A model generated the notes under the pieces. That model searched no databases. It saw only the letters and a list, made by a program, of their open reading frames with translations, and was not told the origin of the DNA. Made by a program: the position numbers and the translations under genes. Positions 7,935 through 18,500 of a stretch of DNA of 64,000 nt are shown in pieces. Source of the DNA: Streptococcus sp. D7B5 (GTDB lineage Bacteria > Bacillota > Bacilli > Lactobacillales > Streptococcaceae); the NCBI RefSeq assembly GCF_029691405.1, contig NZ_CP121467.1, positions 1,860,001-1,924,000 on the forward strand. Reading direction: 5' to 3'. Numbering within the stretch: the first letter of the stretch is position 1; each line of letters opens with the position of its first letter.

Positions 7935-8891
7935 CTAATTATAAAGCTCGTCTTCATCCACAACATCATAGGTATCCAGTACCCATTGGTTTGGACTGCG
8001 AGAGAGATTGGCACCACAGTAGTCGCACTCGCTAACTGCAGAGATTTTCAATGGGGCGCCACAGTTTGGACAGTGGTCGCTCACAACTTGGTCTGTATTG
8101 ACTGCTTGCGTTTGGCTACCGTGTTGGCGGATAAAGTTCAATTGATACACGGTGAAGAGATCTTTTTTAGGGTCTCCTTCAAGGACACGGCGAGTCTCAT
8201 CGTCAATGACATAGTCTCGTAAAATTGATGATAGAATCACCACTAAGGTATCGTTTCCGTCAGGATTTTCAATAAACTCCTTGATGCGAACATTTTCGAT
8301 ACAAACTTTCTCTAAAACATTAGTTGTTTTAGCACGAATATGGTCTTCGAGTTGGGCACTGTGTTGGGAGTAGAGACTGGTACTTTCCAAAGCGCGGACA
8401 GAGTTCCAATTTTTCTCAGTCCAGGCAACCTGCAATTTAAGGTAGACTTCCTTAACCCAAGATGTGAAAGCTTCCGCGTCAAAGTTTGGATCTCCGTATT
8501 TCACAAGACTAATGGCCCGTGTGTTGTGTTCAACTCGACGATGGAGCGTTTGAGAATCATTACTAGTGTCTGTTGAACTTGAATCTCCAGACTTATTCTG
8601 CAAGGATTTGACGATAACAACTAGTATGATTCCTCCGACTAATATGAACATAAATCCTAGATAGGGAGAGCTAGCAGAACTGTCAGAAGATGACCCATAT
8701 CCAGAGCGGTAGTAGTGGTAGGATGAGCCACCAGAACGACTTCCACCTCCACTTGAGCGGCTGCTACTTCTGGAGCTACTGCGGCTACTCCCTCCACTTC
8801 TGGAATGTCCGACACCCGCATCAACGATTTGAGGCACGGATAGAAAAACAAGTAATAAACAGGTCATTAAAAGAGCGTAAAACTTTTTCAT
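7935..8891 (-). CDS. Membrane protein with Tim44-like domain and C-terminal zinc ribbon
   Basis: 318 residues. A signal-like N terminus (MKKFYALLMTCLLLVFLSVP) leads into a Ser/Gly/Arg-rich low-complexity stretch (residues about 27-75) with YHYYRSGYG. A transmembrane segment follows near residues 80-97 (LGFMFILVGGIILVVIV), then a Tim44-like domain (about 125-260), then a zinc ribbon DHCPNCGAP...CDYCGANL near residues 275-300. Similar proteins stand next to SPFH/YdjI-type genes in Firmicutes, as here. The role is not known. It lies 73 bases downstream of gatB without a clear terminator, so it may be read from the gat operon as well. Confidence 0.8.
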   Translation of the reverse strand: MKKFYALLMTCLLLVFLSVPQIVDAGVGHSRSGGSSRSSSRSSSRSSGGGSRSGGSSYHYYRSGYGSSSDSSASSPYLGFMFILVGGIILVVIVKSLQNKSGDSSSTDTSNDSQTLHRRVEHNTRAISLVKYGDPNFDAEAFTSWVKEVYLKLQVAWTEKNWNSVRALESTSLYSQHSAQLEDHIRAKTTNVLEKVCIENVRIKEFIENPDGNDTLVVILSSILRDYVIDDETRRVLEGDPKKDLFTVYQLNFIRQHGSQTQAVNTDQVVSDHCPNCGAPLKISAVSECDYCGANLSRSPNQWVLDTYDVVDEDELYN

Positions 8892-8964
8892 GTGTCTCCT
8901 AACTATATGATTGAACAGGTAGTTTCTCTCTTGCTGAGTAGACTATTGGGTGACTAGTAGCGAA

Positions 8965-10410
8965 TTACTCACTTTCTTTCAACTTGGCCAATTCCTGCGC
9001 AAGCAGTTTAAGGGCAACTTGTGGGTTGGCTTGGCCTTTAGTTGCCTTCATAAGGAATCCTGTGAAGGCCTTGTCTGCGTTGCGTTTGCCTGACTTGAAG
9101 TCGGCAACGGCAGCTTCGTTATCGGCAAAGACTTGATGGATGATTGGAATCAAGATGTCTGGATCAGAGATTTGCACCAAGCCTGCTTTTTCCACGTATT
9201 CACGCGCGCCACCGCCATTTTTAGCCAGGTGGACAAAGACTTTCTTGGCAATCTTAGAAGAGATCGTGCCGTCTTCGATGATGGAAATCATTTCTACCAA
9301 GTTTTCTGGTGTTAATTCGATTTGTTCCAGTGTTTTACCTTCGGCGTTCAAGAACTGAGCGACTTCACCTTGGAGCCAGTTAGAGACTTGTTTGGCATCG
9401 CCACCGAGGGCAACAGCTTTTTCAAAGAAGTCAGAAGTGACTTTGTTTGCCGTCAACTGGCTGGCATCGTAGTCTGACAAGCCAAGGTCAGATACGTAGC
9501 GCGCACGGCGTTCTTTTGGAAACTCTGGCAATTCTGTACGCATTTCCTCAATCCACTCATCAGAGATTTCAAAGAGTGGTAGGTCTGGTTCTGGGAAGTA
9601 GCGGTAGTCAGCAGCGCCTTCCTTAACACGCATGAGGATGGTTGCCTTGTTAGCTTCATCGTAACGGCGTGTTTCTTGGCGGATTTGACCACCTGAGCGA
9701 AGGATTTCAGCTTGGCGTTGGACTTCGTATTCAAGACCCTTACGAACGTTTGAGAAGGAGTTGAGGTTCTTCAACTCAGTCTTGGTACCGAATTTTTCTT
9801 GACCATAAGGACGAAGGGAAATGTTGGCATCCACACGCATCGAACCTTCTTCCATCTTAACGTCAGAAATTCCAGCATACTGGATAACTTCCTTAAGAGC
9901 TGTCAGGTAAGCGTAGGCTTCTTCTGGGGAACGCATGTCGGCTTCAGATACAATCTCAATCAATGGTACTCCTTGGCGGTTGAGGTCTACATAGGAGTAG
10001 CCATCTGTACCGTGGGTGTTTTTACCAGCGTCTTCTTCTAAGTGGGCGCGTTCGATACCGATTTTCTTAGTCGTACCATCTTCTAGTTCCACTTCGATCC
10101 AGCCGTTATAACCGATTGGCTCATCAAACTGAGAAATTTGGTAGGCTTTTGGATTATCAGGGTAGAAGTAGTTCTTGCGGTCAAAGTGCATCTTTTTGTG
10201 GATGTCCATGTTGAGAGCAAGAGCAGCTTTGATACCAGCATCGACAACCCCTTTATTGAGAACTGGCAGAACTCCTGGGAAAGACCAGTCAATCACGTTA
10301 GTGTTGGCGTTTTGGTCATTTCCAAAGTGGGCAGATGTAGGTGAGAAGATTTTTGAATTGGTGTTGAGCTCTACGTGGACTTCAAGTCCAATGACTGTTT
10401 CAAAGTTCAT
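8965..10410 (-). CDS. gatB: Asp-tRNA(Asn)/Glu-tRNA(Gln) amidotransferase subunit B
   Basis: 481 residues. It begins [17 protein letters not shown] and shows [20 protein letters not shown], both diagnostic GatB blocks. The C-terminal GatB/YqeY domain ends in a Lys/Leu-rich helix. GatB phosphorylates misacylated Glu-tRNA(Gln) or Asp-tRNA(Asn) and accepts ammonia made by GatA. Its start overlaps the gatA stop by one base. It is the third gene of gatCAB. Confidence 0.98.
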   Translation of the reverse strand: MNFETVIGLEVHVELNTNSKIFSPTSAHFGNDQNANTNVIDWSFPGVLPVLNKGVVDAGIKAALALNMDIHKKMHFDRKNYFYPDNPKAYQISQFDEPIGYNGWIEVELEDGTTKKIGIERAHLEEDAGKNTHGTDGYSYVDLNRQGVPLIEIVSEADMRSPEEAYAYLTALKEVIQYAGISDVKMEEGSMRVDANISLRPYGQEKFGTKTELKNLNSFSNVRKGLEYEVQRQAEILRSGGQIRQETRRYDEANKATILMRVKEGAADYRYFPEPDLPLFEISDEWIEEMRTELPEFPKERRARYVSDLGLSDYDASQLTANKVTSDFFEKAVALGGDAKQVSNWLQGEVAQFLNAEGKTLEQIELTPENLVEMISIIEDGTISSKIAKKVFVHLAKNGGGAREYVEKAGLVQISDPDILIPIIHQVFADNEAAVADFKSGKRNADKAFTGFLMKATKGQANPQVALKLLAQELAKLKESE

Positions 10411-11876
10411 TAGTTGTCACCTCCAAAAATCACGGGTTGTTGTTTGTGGTAGTCTGTTGTTGCTTCAAAAGCAGCAGCAGCTTGGTAAATGGTTTCCTCA
10501 GAGTATTTAGGACCGATCAATTGGAGACCGACTGGTAGACCTTGAGCAAATCCAGCAGGAATCGAAATTCCTGGGAGACCTGCTAAGTTGACTGGGATGG
10601 TCAAAAGGTCAGCTAAGTACATGGCAACTGGATCGTGGTTGAGTGAATCCAAGTCATAGGCAACGCTTGGAGCAGTTGGTCCTAGGATTAAATCGTAATC
10701 CGCAAAGACTTTTTCGAAATCTTGGATGATGAGGGTACGGACCTGACCAGCTTTCTTGTAGTAGGCATCATAGTAACCTGATGAAAGGCTGAAAGTACCT
10801 AGCATGATACGGCGTTTCACCTCTTCACCGAAACCTTGGCTACGGCTGTTTACATAGATTTCATCAAGGTTGCTTGCATCATCTGCGCGGTAGCCGTAAC
10901 GGATACCGTCAAAGCGTTGCAAGTTTGATGAGGCTTCTGATGAAGCGATGATGTAGTAAACGGCAACACCGTATTTAGAGTGAGGAAGGCTGACTTCTTC
11001 GACGATAGCACCAAGTTTTTCAAAGTGTTTGGCTGCATTTAGAATGGTTTCCTTAACATCTGGGTCAATCCCTTCACCAAGGTATTCCTTAGGCAAAGCA
11101 ATTTTCATTCCCTTGATGTCTTGCCCGATTTTTGAAGTAAAGTCAGCGATGCGGACAGGAGCAGAAGTAGAGTCCTTGGAGTCTTCGCTGGCAATCGCAT
11201 TAAGCAAGAGAGCATTTTCTTTAACAGTTGGTGCAAAAGGTCCAATCTGGTCTAATGAGCTACCGAAGGCAATGAGACCGAAACGAGAAACCGTTCCGTA
11301 GGTTGGTTTGAGACCAACAATCCCGTTGAAGGCGGCAGGTTGGCGGATGGAACCACCAGTATCAGAACCAAGTGACAAGCGGACTTGCCCAGAAGCTACA
11401 GCTGCGGCAGAACCGCTTGATGAACCACCAGGAACCTTGCTGTGGTCCCAAGCATTTTTAGTGGCACCGTAGTAAGAAGTTTCACCGGATCCACCCATGG
11501 CAAACTCGTCCATGTTAGTTTTTCCAACAACAATCATACCCTTAGCTTTGGCATTGGAAACGGCTGTCGCATCAAAGATAGGCTCGTAGTTGTAGAGCAT
11601 TTTTGAGGCAGCAGTTGTAAGGAGACCATCTGTAGAAATGTTATCCTTAACAGCTAGGGGAATACCAGAAAGAACATTGTCCGCATCGATTCCAGCTTCA
11701 TCAATAGCTTTAGCTTGTGCAAGGGCTTGCTCTTCAGCGATAGTGACAAAAGCGTTGATAGCTGTCTCGCGAGACTTGATATCTTCAAGCGTGGCTTGTG
11801 TCAATTCAGTTGCAGAAATTTCCTTAGAGATAAGGAGGTTGTGCAAGTCTTCAATCGTTTTGTTATTAAAAGTCAT
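10410..11876 (-). CDS. gatA: Asp-tRNA(Asn)/Glu-tRNA(Gln) amidotransferase subunit A
   Basis: 488 residues. The amidase-signature fold is clear: [11 protein letters not shown] (catalytic Lys), then the Gly/Ser motif [14 protein letters not shown], then [17 protein letters not shown] with the nucleophilic Ser in GGS. GatA releases ammonia from glutamine for transamidation of tRNA. It overlaps gatC and gatB by one base on each side, as expected for a tightly coupled three-subunit operon. Confidence 0.98.
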   Translation of the reverse strand: MTFNNKTIEDLHNLLISKEISATELTQATLEDIKSRETAINAFVTIAEEQALAQAKAIDEAGIDADNVLSGIPLAVKDNISTDGLLTTAASKMLYNYEPIFDATAVSNAKAKGMIVVGKTNMDEFAMGGSGETSYYGATKNAWDHSKVPGGSSSGSAAAVASGQVRLSLGSDTGGSIRQPAAFNGIVGLKPTYGTVSRFGLIAFGSSLDQIGPFAPTVKENALLLNAIASEDSKDSTSAPVRIADFTSKIGQDIKGMKIALPKEYLGEGIDPDVKETILNAAKHFEKLGAIVEEVSLPHSKYGVAVYYIIASSEASSNLQRFDGIRYGYRADDASNLDEIYVNSRSQGFGEEVKRRIMLGTFSLSSGYYDAYYKKAGQVRTLIIQDFEKVFADYDLILGPTAPSVAYDLDSLNHDPVAMYLADLLTIPVNLAGLPGISIPAGFAQGLPVGLQLIGPKYSEETIYQAAAAFEATTDYHKQQPVIFGGDN

Positions 11877-12178
11877 TAGGCATCTCCTCCATCATCTAGG
11901 ATAGCTGGTACCTTGATATAGTAGTTTTCTTTTTCAGGTACGTTTTTAAACAAGCGGTCACGGTCTGTTCCTTCTTCGGCCACATCAGGGCGGAGTACGG
12001 TCTTGCGGTCAGCCATGGTTGTAGTAGGTGCGACACCAGTTGTGTCGACTTCGCCCAGCAATTCAACCATGTCAACAATTTTAGACAAGGTTGTCGCAAA
12101 GGCAGCAGTTTCTTCTTCAGAGAATTTTAATTTTGAAAGATTGGCAACGTGTGTTACCTCTTCTTGCGTAATTTTCAT
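11876..12178 (-). CDS. gatC: Asp-tRNA(Asn)/Glu-tRNA(Gln) amidotransferase subunit C
   Basis: 100 residues starting [19 protein letters not shown]. GatC is the small clamp subunit that stabilises GatA on GatB. The open frame extends 25 codons further upstream, but AAAGGAT at the right distance and the family length both point to the ATG at 12178. The block [15 protein letters not shown] and the C-terminal [12 protein letters not shown] are conserved GatC features. First gene of gatCAB. Confidence 0.96.
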   Translation of the reverse strand: MKITQEEVTHVANLSKLKFSEEETAAFATTLSKIVDMVELLGEVDTTGVAPTTTMADRKTVLRPDVAEEGTDRDRLFKNVPEKENYYIKVPAILDDGGDA

Positions 12179-12271
12179 CTTGCATCCTTTCGTGAAATGA
12201 TGATTTTTAGTCTGTTCTATTTTACCATATTTTCCTATAAATAAGGGAGCCAAACTGAAAAGAAATAGAAA

Positions 12272-12300
12272 TTGAAAAATCGCTTCTAATTCGCTATAAT
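12272..12300 (+). promoter_or_regulatory. Promoter of the YwaF-like gene
   Basis: TTGAAA (12272-12277), a 17-base spacer and TATAAT (12295-12300). It is a near-consensus sigma-A promoter 43 bases before the ATG at 12344, and it is divergent from gatC. Confidence 0.85.
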
Positions 12301-12343
12301 GGTTAAACTAGAGAATAGAAAAAATAAGAGTTAGGATAGAAAT

Positions 12344-13036
12344 ATGTTCCATCAATTTATCACCAGATCTCAAACGGTTCCTCCTCCTATTCCACTCTTT
12401 TGGTATGGGGCTATGATGCTTCTTTTAGTGCTTTGTATTTATGGAGCACTTGCTTATCACAAAAATCCGAAATTTGTCCGCTTGTTTAAGTGGATTCAGA
12501 TTCTCCAGTTGCTAGCCCTATATAGTTGGTATGTTGGTTTTGGAATTCCATTTTCTAATAGCCTTCCATTTTACCATTGCCGTTTGGCTATGTTTGCGGT
12601 GGTTTTCTTGCCTGATAAATGGCGGAGCAAGCAATATTTTGCCTTCTTAGGAGCAAGTGGAGCGGTCTTTGCTTTGGTTTACCCCGTTTTTGACCCCTAT
12701 GATTTTCCCCATATTACTAGTTTTTCATTTTTGATTGGGCACTATGCCCTTTTGGTGAATTCCTTGGTTTACTTGATGAATCACTATGACAAGAGTCTGC
12801 TCAAGAAATATATGATTGTAGCCTATACTTTTATCCTCAACCTCTTTCTAGTTTGGGTTAATCAGGTGACGGGTGGAAATTATGGTCTCTTAAGAGATAC
12901 ACCGTTTATCTCGAATGCTCCTCTATGGCTAAAGTACCTCCTTGTGTCGGCCATCCTTTCACTGGCTCTTGTTCTCTTTGATATCTTGTTCAAGAAACGG
13001 TGGGAAAATAGAAATCAGGTAAAATCAGTACTCTAG
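12344..13036 (+). CDS. YwaF family integral membrane protein
   Basis: 230 residues with about six hydrophobic spans. The arrangement, with a SLPFYHCRLAMF block near residue 75 and HITSFSFLIGHYALLVNSL near residue 125, fits the TIGR02206/YwaF (TMEM164-like) family of conserved membrane proteins. The biochemical function in bacteria is unknown. The protein ends in a basic tail (KKRWENRNQVK). It has its own promoter and is followed by the prfC promoter, so it is probably monocistronic. Confidence 0.8.
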   Translation: MFHQFITRSQTVPPPIPLFWYGAMMLLLVLCIYGALAYHKNPKFVRLFKWIQILQLLALYSWYVGFGIPFSNSLPFYHCRLAMFAVVFLPDKWRSKQYFAFLGASGAVFALVYPVFDPYDFPHITSFSFLIGHYALLVNSLVYLMNHYDKSLLKKYMIVAYTFILNLFLVWVNQVTGGNYGLLRDTPFISNAPLWLKYLLVSAILSLALVLFDILFKKRWENRNQVKSVL

Positions 13037-13060
13037 CTTACTTTTTCATCAGACGAGCAA

Positions 13061-13089
13061 TTGAAAAACTCCCCAAAATCCGCTATAAT
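13061..13089 (+). promoter_or_regulatory. Promoter of prfC
   Basis: TTGAAA (13061-13066), a 17-base spacer and TATAAT (13084-13089). The surrounding bases resemble the promoter at 12272-12300 (both have CGCTATAATGG). Confidence 0.85.
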
Positions 13090-13178
13090 GGAGAGTTGAA
13101 AGGAATAGTACAATCCAATGTAAACATCATTCTTAGCAACTGAAACAACTAAAAATAGAAATCAAAGAAAGAGAACTT

Positions 13179-14723
13179 ATGACTATTCAAGAAGAAATCA
13201 AGAAACGCCGTACCTTTGCCATCATCTCCCACCCGGACGCGGGTAAGACAACCATTACAGAGCAATTACTCTATTTTGGGGGCGAGATTCGTGAGGCTGG
13301 TACGGTTAAAGGAAAGAAAACAGGGACTTTTGCCAAGTCTGACTGGATGGATATCGAGAAACAACGTGGGATTTCGGTCACGTCATCTGTTATGCAGTTT
13401 GACTACGATGGCAAGCGCGTCAATATCCTCGACACACCAGGGCACGAGGACTTCTCAGAAGATACCTATCGGACCTTGATGGCGGTGGATGCTGCGGTCA
13501 TGGTCGTGGACTCTGCCAAGGGTATCGAGGCCCAAACCAAGAAATTGTTTGAGGTTGTGAAGCACCGTGGCATCCCAGTCTTTACTTTTATGAACAAGCT
13601 AGACCGTGATGGCCGTGAACCACTAGATCTCTTGCAAGAACTAGAAGAAGTCCTAGGTATTGCAAGTTATCCAATGAACTGGCCAATCGGGATGGGGAAA
13701 GCTTTTGAGGGCTTGTATGACCTCTATAACCAACGTTTAGAGCTCTATAAAGGGGATGAGCGTTTTGCTAGTCTAGAAGAAGGTGACCAGCTTTTTGGCA
13801 GCAATCCTTTCTACGCTCAGGTTAAGGACGACATCGAACTTTTGCAAGAAGCGGGAAATGAATTTTCAGAAGAAGCTATTTTAGCGGGTGAATTAACACC
13901 AGTCTTCTTTGGTTCAGCCCTCACTAACTTTGGGGTGCAGACCTTCCTTGAAACCTTCCTCAAGTTTGCTCCAGAACCACATGGACACAAGAAAACAGAT
14001 GGCGAAATTGTGGATCCTTATGACAAGGATTTCTCAGGATTTGTCTTTAAAATCCAAGCCAACATGGACCCTCGTCACCGTGACCGCATTGCCTTTGTCC
14101 GTATCGTATCAGGTGAGTTTGAGCGAGGAATGAGTGTCAATCTGCCTCGTACTGGGAAGACTGCCAAACTATCTAATGTCACCCAGTTTATGGCTGAAAG
14201 TCGTGAGAATGTGACCAATGCCGTAGCAGGTGATATCATCGGGGTTTACGATACCGGTACTTATCAGGTTGGAGACACCTTGACGGTTGGAAAAAACAAG
14301 TTTGAATTTGAACCACTGCCAACCTTTACCCCTGAGATTTTCATGAAAGTTTCTGCCAAGAACGTCATGAAACAAAAATCCTTCCACAAGGGGATTGAGC
14401 AACTGGTGCAAGAGGGAGCCATTCAGCTTTATAAGAATTACCAAACTGGTGAGTACATGCTAGGAGCTGTCGGACAACTCCAGTTTGAAGTCTTTAAGCA
14501 CCGCATGGAAGGCGAATACAATGCGGAAGTAGTCATGAGCCCAATGGGTAAAAAGACTGTTCGTTGGATCAAGCCTGAGGACTTGGATGAACGGATGTCC
14601 TCAAGCCGCAATATCTTGGCCAAGGACCGTTTTGACCAGCCAGTCTTCCTCTTTGAAAATGACTTTGCCCTTCGCTGGTTTGCGGACAAGTATCCAGACG
14701 TAGAGTTGGAGGAAAAGATGTAA
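13179..14723 (+). CDS. prfC: Peptide chain release factor 3
   Basis: 514 residues. RF3 is a GTPase that recycles RF1/RF2 from the ribosome. The G domain has the P-loop [14 protein letters not shown] near residue 18, [14 protein letters not shown] (G3) and [11 protein letters not shown] (G4). The C-terminal block [19 protein letters not shown] is typical. The start has AAAGAGA upstream and a leader of about 85 bases from the promoter at 13061-13089. Its 3' side borders the hairpin-rich intergenic region. Confidence 0.97.
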   Translation: MTIQEEIKKRRTFAIISHPDAGKTTITEQLLYFGGEIREAGTVKGKKTGTFAKSDWMDIEKQRGISVTSSVMQFDYDGKRVNILDTPGHEDFSEDTYRTLMAVDAAVMVVDSAKGIEAQTKKLFEVVKHRGIPVFTFMNKLDRDGREPLDLLQELEEVLGIASYPMNWPIGMGKAFEGLYDLYNQRLELYKGDERFASLEEGDQLFGSNPFYAQVKDDIELLQEAGNEFSEEAILAGELTPVFFGSALTNFGVQTFLETFLKFAPEPHGHKKTDGEIVDPYDKDFSGFVFKIQANMDPRHRDRIAFVRIVSGEFERGMSVNLPRTGKTAKLSNVTQFMAESRENVTNAVAGDIIGVYDTGTYQVGDTLTVGKNKFEFEPLPTFTPEIFMKVSAKNVMKQKSFHKGIEQLVQEGAIQLYKNYQTGEYMLGAVGQLQFEVFKHRMEGEYNAEVVMSPMGKKTVRWIKPEDLDERMSSSRNILAKDRFDQPVFLFENDFALRWFADKYPDVELEEKM

Positions 14724-14730
14724 CTCAGCA

Positions 14731-14763
14731 CCAACAATTGGAACTAAAGTTCCTAATTGTTGG
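14731..14763 (+). terminator. Stable hairpin after prfC
   Basis: CCAACAATT-GGAACT pairs with AGTTCC-T-AATTGTTGG, 15 bp with one bulged T and a two-base centre. No U tract follows, so it may act as an RNA-end stabiliser rather than a classic intrinsic terminator. It starts eight bases after the prfC stop. Confidence 0.5.
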
Positions 14764-14780
14764 ACGCTAGTCGCTATTTG

Positions 14781-14928
14781 GCGAACTAGCTAACTGCCTC
14801 ACTAACTACGTTTGGCAAATAGAATAGATTTGCCAAACTCCGTGTCGTAGTGTAAAATCGGCTTACCGAAACGCTTCACTGGGTAAAACCCACGAATGGT
14901 ATCGATTCGTGGGTTTTGCCGTCGTAAC
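14781..14928 (+). repeat. Hairpin-bearing direct repeat, copy 1
   Basis: 148-bp unit running from GCGAACTAGCTAACTGCC to GTCGTAAC. It holds two inverted repeats. The first is TTTGGCAAAT/ATTTGCCAAA, flanked by ACTACG/CGTAGT. The second is AAAACCCACGAAT/ATTCGTGGGTTTT (13 bp, loop of 7). Copy 2 follows at a 157-base period. I see no coding potential. Confidence 0.8.
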
Positions 14929-14937
14929 ATAAAGGAA

Positions 14938-15085
14938 GCGAACTAGCTAACTGCCTTACTAACTACGTTTGGCAAATAGAATCGATTTGCCAAACTCCGT
15001 GTCGTAGTGTAAAATCGGCTTACCTAAACGCTTCACTAGGAAAAATCCACGAATATTATCGATTCGTGGATTTTTCCGTCGTAAC
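14938..15085 (+). repeat. Hairpin-bearing direct repeat, copy 2
   Basis: Nearly identical to copy 1. The second hairpin differs (AAAAATCCACGAAT/ATTCGTGGATTTTT), but the changes are paired on both arms (CCC to TCC on one side, GGG to GGA on the other). Pairing is therefore kept while sequence changes. Confidence 0.8.
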
Positions 15086-15274
15086 CACGTTTTATAAATG
15101 AAATCGATTTGTAAAACTCAGTGTCGTAGATTACGGCTATTAATTAGTATGGAATTTTTTGTTGGAAAGGATAGAAAGTTACTTCAGCTACTGGCCTCAT
15201 TGATTCATTTGTGAAACTGCCTTTAAATACTCTACTTCTAAAAGTCTGTGGATGCTATTGATTCATGGACTTTT
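15086..15274 (+). repeat. Degenerate remnants of the hairpin repeat
   Basis: 15086-15134 aligns with the first hairpin of the unit in altered form (TTTTATAAAT/ATTTGTAAAA, then GTGTCGTAG). 15240-15274 is a decayed form of the second hairpin (AAAAGTC...GACTTTT around GATGCTATTGATTC). From 15275 to 15471 I see only AT-rich sequence with no gene. Confidence 0.5.
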
Positions 15275-15471
15275 TCTATATTCTGAATAAAAATCAATTC
15301 CCTGAGTGATTGGAATTAGTTACTCGATTTTTTAAGCATTTAGAAATGGTTATAAAGCAAATAAAATATATTAACAGAGCAAAAAATGAAGATTATATTG
15401 AAAAAACAGAATAGTTTTGAAATAAAGTTATTTTTGAAATCATTTTCTTTCTTCAGAGTAAGTTATAGATA

Positions 15472-15500
15472 TTGAATTGTAGGTATATTTGGTATATAAT
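15472..15500 (+). promoter_or_regulatory. Promoter of the serine-rich repeat adhesin
   Basis: TTGAAT (15472-15477), a 17-base spacer and a perfect TATAAT (15495-15500). It lies 54 bases upstream of the adhesin ATG, with GAGGGAAG as ribosome binding site at 15543-15550. Confidence 0.85.
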
Positions 15501-15554
15501 AAGGAGATAGTTTTTATAGGTGAATAAATTCTTTTTCATATAGAGGGAAGTAAC

Positions 15555-18500
15555 ATGTTTTTTAGACGCCAGAAGGGTGAATATAGAGAAACAGACCGTG
15601 TAACTCGGTTCAAATTAATCAAATCAGGGAAGCATTGGCTACGGGCCTCGACTTCCCTTTTTGGCTTATTTAAGGTGATGCGTGGAAGTGCGGATACGAG
15701 CCAAGTAATGACCGAAATGGTTGAAAAGCAAGAAGGTCAGAAGTTGACTGGCTTGGATGTTTTGAAAGGGATAGCAGCTACGGGGACGATCTTAGGTGGT
15801 TTTGCTGCGACGCAAACGCGTGTTTATGCCAATGATGCAGTCGCTGTTGAAAAGACTGTCGAATCAAAAGATACCCTGGCGACGAGAGATTCAGTAGTGC
15901 TAGGGACGACACAGGATCATCAAGATGCTGCTAGCTTGTCTTTGTCTACCAGTCAAAGCCAGTCATTGTCAGAATTCAATTCGCAGAGCGCCAGTCAATC
16001 TGCCTCTACAAGTCAGTCTATCAGTGCCTCAAGCTCTTCTAGCGTGAGCCAGTCGATGAGCCAATCTGCTTCTACTAGTCAATCTTTGGCAAACAGTCAA
16101 AGTGTAACTGCTAGTTCAAGTGAATCCCTTGGAACACAAAATCAAGCGAATAGTAATCTGTCAGAGAGAGCTTCAGTTGGTGTTCAAAGTCAGTACCAAG
16201 CAAGTGAGTCAGCTCGGGAGACAGTGAAAGAATCACAACCTTCAAAAGAATTAAAAGCAGTTGATTTTTCTACAGAATCCTTGCCTCAAAGTCGGTCTGG
16301 TCGTGTAAAGAATGAAGGTGTGACGGCTGAATCGAGTTTCACAATGACTTCTGTAGCCTTGACAGAAAAGCAAAGTGAAGAAAAACGGAAGAAATTAGAG
16401 GCCTTGTCTGCTGAGATTGGGCAGTTTCTAGCTCAAGCTCAGGGACTTCCAAACTCGGATGAGGCAATTGCCAAGGCTAGTCTAGCTAAGAATGAGATAG
16501 CAGAGGCCTTGAAAGGGGAGGCTTCTAACCTTGCCACTATCCTACAAAAAGCTACAGAAGCTCGAAATAGCATTGCAAATGCTGTGTTACGTGCCAACTC
16601 TGGACTTCGTGACAGCAGAAACGGACAAGCTTTGACCAAAGCTTCAAATACCGCTAGCTTCAGAGCTGCTAGGGATACAGAGAAGCCAGAACTTCAGAAA
16701 ATAACCGTTACAGGTGGCGCAATTCTAGAAGGACAAAAATTTAAAATTTATCGAGAAGAAAATTTTTCTGCGACCATTGAGTTTACTGATAACAGTGGTC
16801 GAATTGAACATGCAAAATTTGTTCCTACTGCTGTTCCCGCGGCCTATCCGGCTACTTCAACTGTTGTCTCATTCACTACGAGTAATGGTCAAAGTATCAG
16901 CATGATTGTTCCGACAAATAAACTAGCCAAAGATGGAAATGCTACAGCATCAAATCCTTTCACCGTTTCAATCACGGGTTCTGTTGGAAAAAATCAAGCA
17001 GTAAATAGTTTGTGGACTCGTTATGTTTTCACCTATGATCAGGAAGGTAATTTTAGCGGAAATACTACTGACGTAGGTCTTGTAAAAGATTTAACAGCCA
17101 ACCCTGCCGCAATTCAATTTGAAGTCCATGCTCAGTCTGAAAAGTACGAACCAGCTATCAATGCTGAGGTGAATCGAAACTTTACTCTAACGGCCAATTC
17201 AGGGACTGTTTCTGTTGGTGAAGCCAGTCAGTACATCACGAATGCTACAGGGACGCCAGAATTACCTACTACAGGAATTACTAAGGGAACTAGAACAACC
17301 TATACTTGGAAATCTGGAACCAATACGAATTTGTCTGCTGGTCGGCATACTTTGACTGCAGTAGTAACTTATCCAGATGGAAGTACGGATGAAGTAGAGA
17401 TTCCGATTGAGATTCGCCCTCAGACACCTAGAATTGAGGAACGTTTCCTTAACGAAAAAGGTGGTCTCACAAATCAAGCGATTACGGTAGATGGAGTGAC
17501 TCCAGGTGGGACTGTTACTCTTACAATTGCAGGGGAAACATTCACCAAACAAGCAACGGGGAGTTCTACCAGTGTAACCTTTACTGCAACTGACTTGAAG
17601 AAAGTATATGATCGCAATGGAGGACGACTTCCAAGTGGACCAGTGACTGCAAGTACGACTGTGGATGGTTTGGTTTCAGATACATTTAATGGGCAAATCA
17701 CGCCAAATCAAGCGTCAATTTCAGTAAGTAATAGCCAGTCTGCTTCAGCGAGTTCGAGCCAATCAGCATCAGTAAGTTCGAGCCAGTCAGCTTCGGTAAG
17801 TGCTAGCCAATCAGCATCAGTAAGTTCAAGTCAATCAGCATCAGTAAGTTCGAGCCAATCAGCGTCCGTAAGCTCCAGCCAATCTGCGTCAGCCAGCGCT
17901 AGCCAGTCAGCTTCAGCTAGCTCGAGCCAATCTGCATCAGTAAGCTCAAGCCAGTCAGCATCAGTAAGTTCGAGTCAGTCCGCATCAGTAAGCTCCAGCC
18001 AATCTGCTTCAGTAAGCTCGAGTCAATCCGCTTCAGTGAGTGCGAGCCAGTCAGCCTCAGTGAGTGCTAGTCAATCTGCGTCTGTAAGTTCAAGCCAGTC
18101 GGCTTCTGCAAGTTCGAGTCAATCCGCCTCAGCGAGCTCCAGCGAATCGGCTTCAGTAAGTGCCAGCCAGTCTGCGTCCGTAAGCTCAAGCCAGTCTGCC
18201 TCAGTAAGTTCAAGCGAATCAGCATCAGTAAGTTCGAGTCAATCGGCTTCAGCGAGTGCTAGCCAATCCGCATCATTGAGTGCAAGTGAGTCAGCCTCAG
18301 TAAGTGCTAGTCAGTCCGCTTCAGTAAGCTCGAGCCAATCTGCATCTGCAAGTTCGAGTCAATCAGCCTCAGTAAGCGCCAGCGAATCCGCTTCAGTAAG
18401 TGCTAGTCAATCTGTTTCAGTAAGTTCGAGCCAATCAGCATCTGTAAGTTCGAGCCAGTCCGCTTCATTGAGTGCGAGTCGATCAGCTTCAGTGAGTGCC

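Noticed and set aside
15136-15471. Small gene upstream of the adhesin
   Set aside because: The only ATG frame of note (about 15150) is 21 codons, without a ribosome binding site; the rest is AT-rich with stops in all frames.
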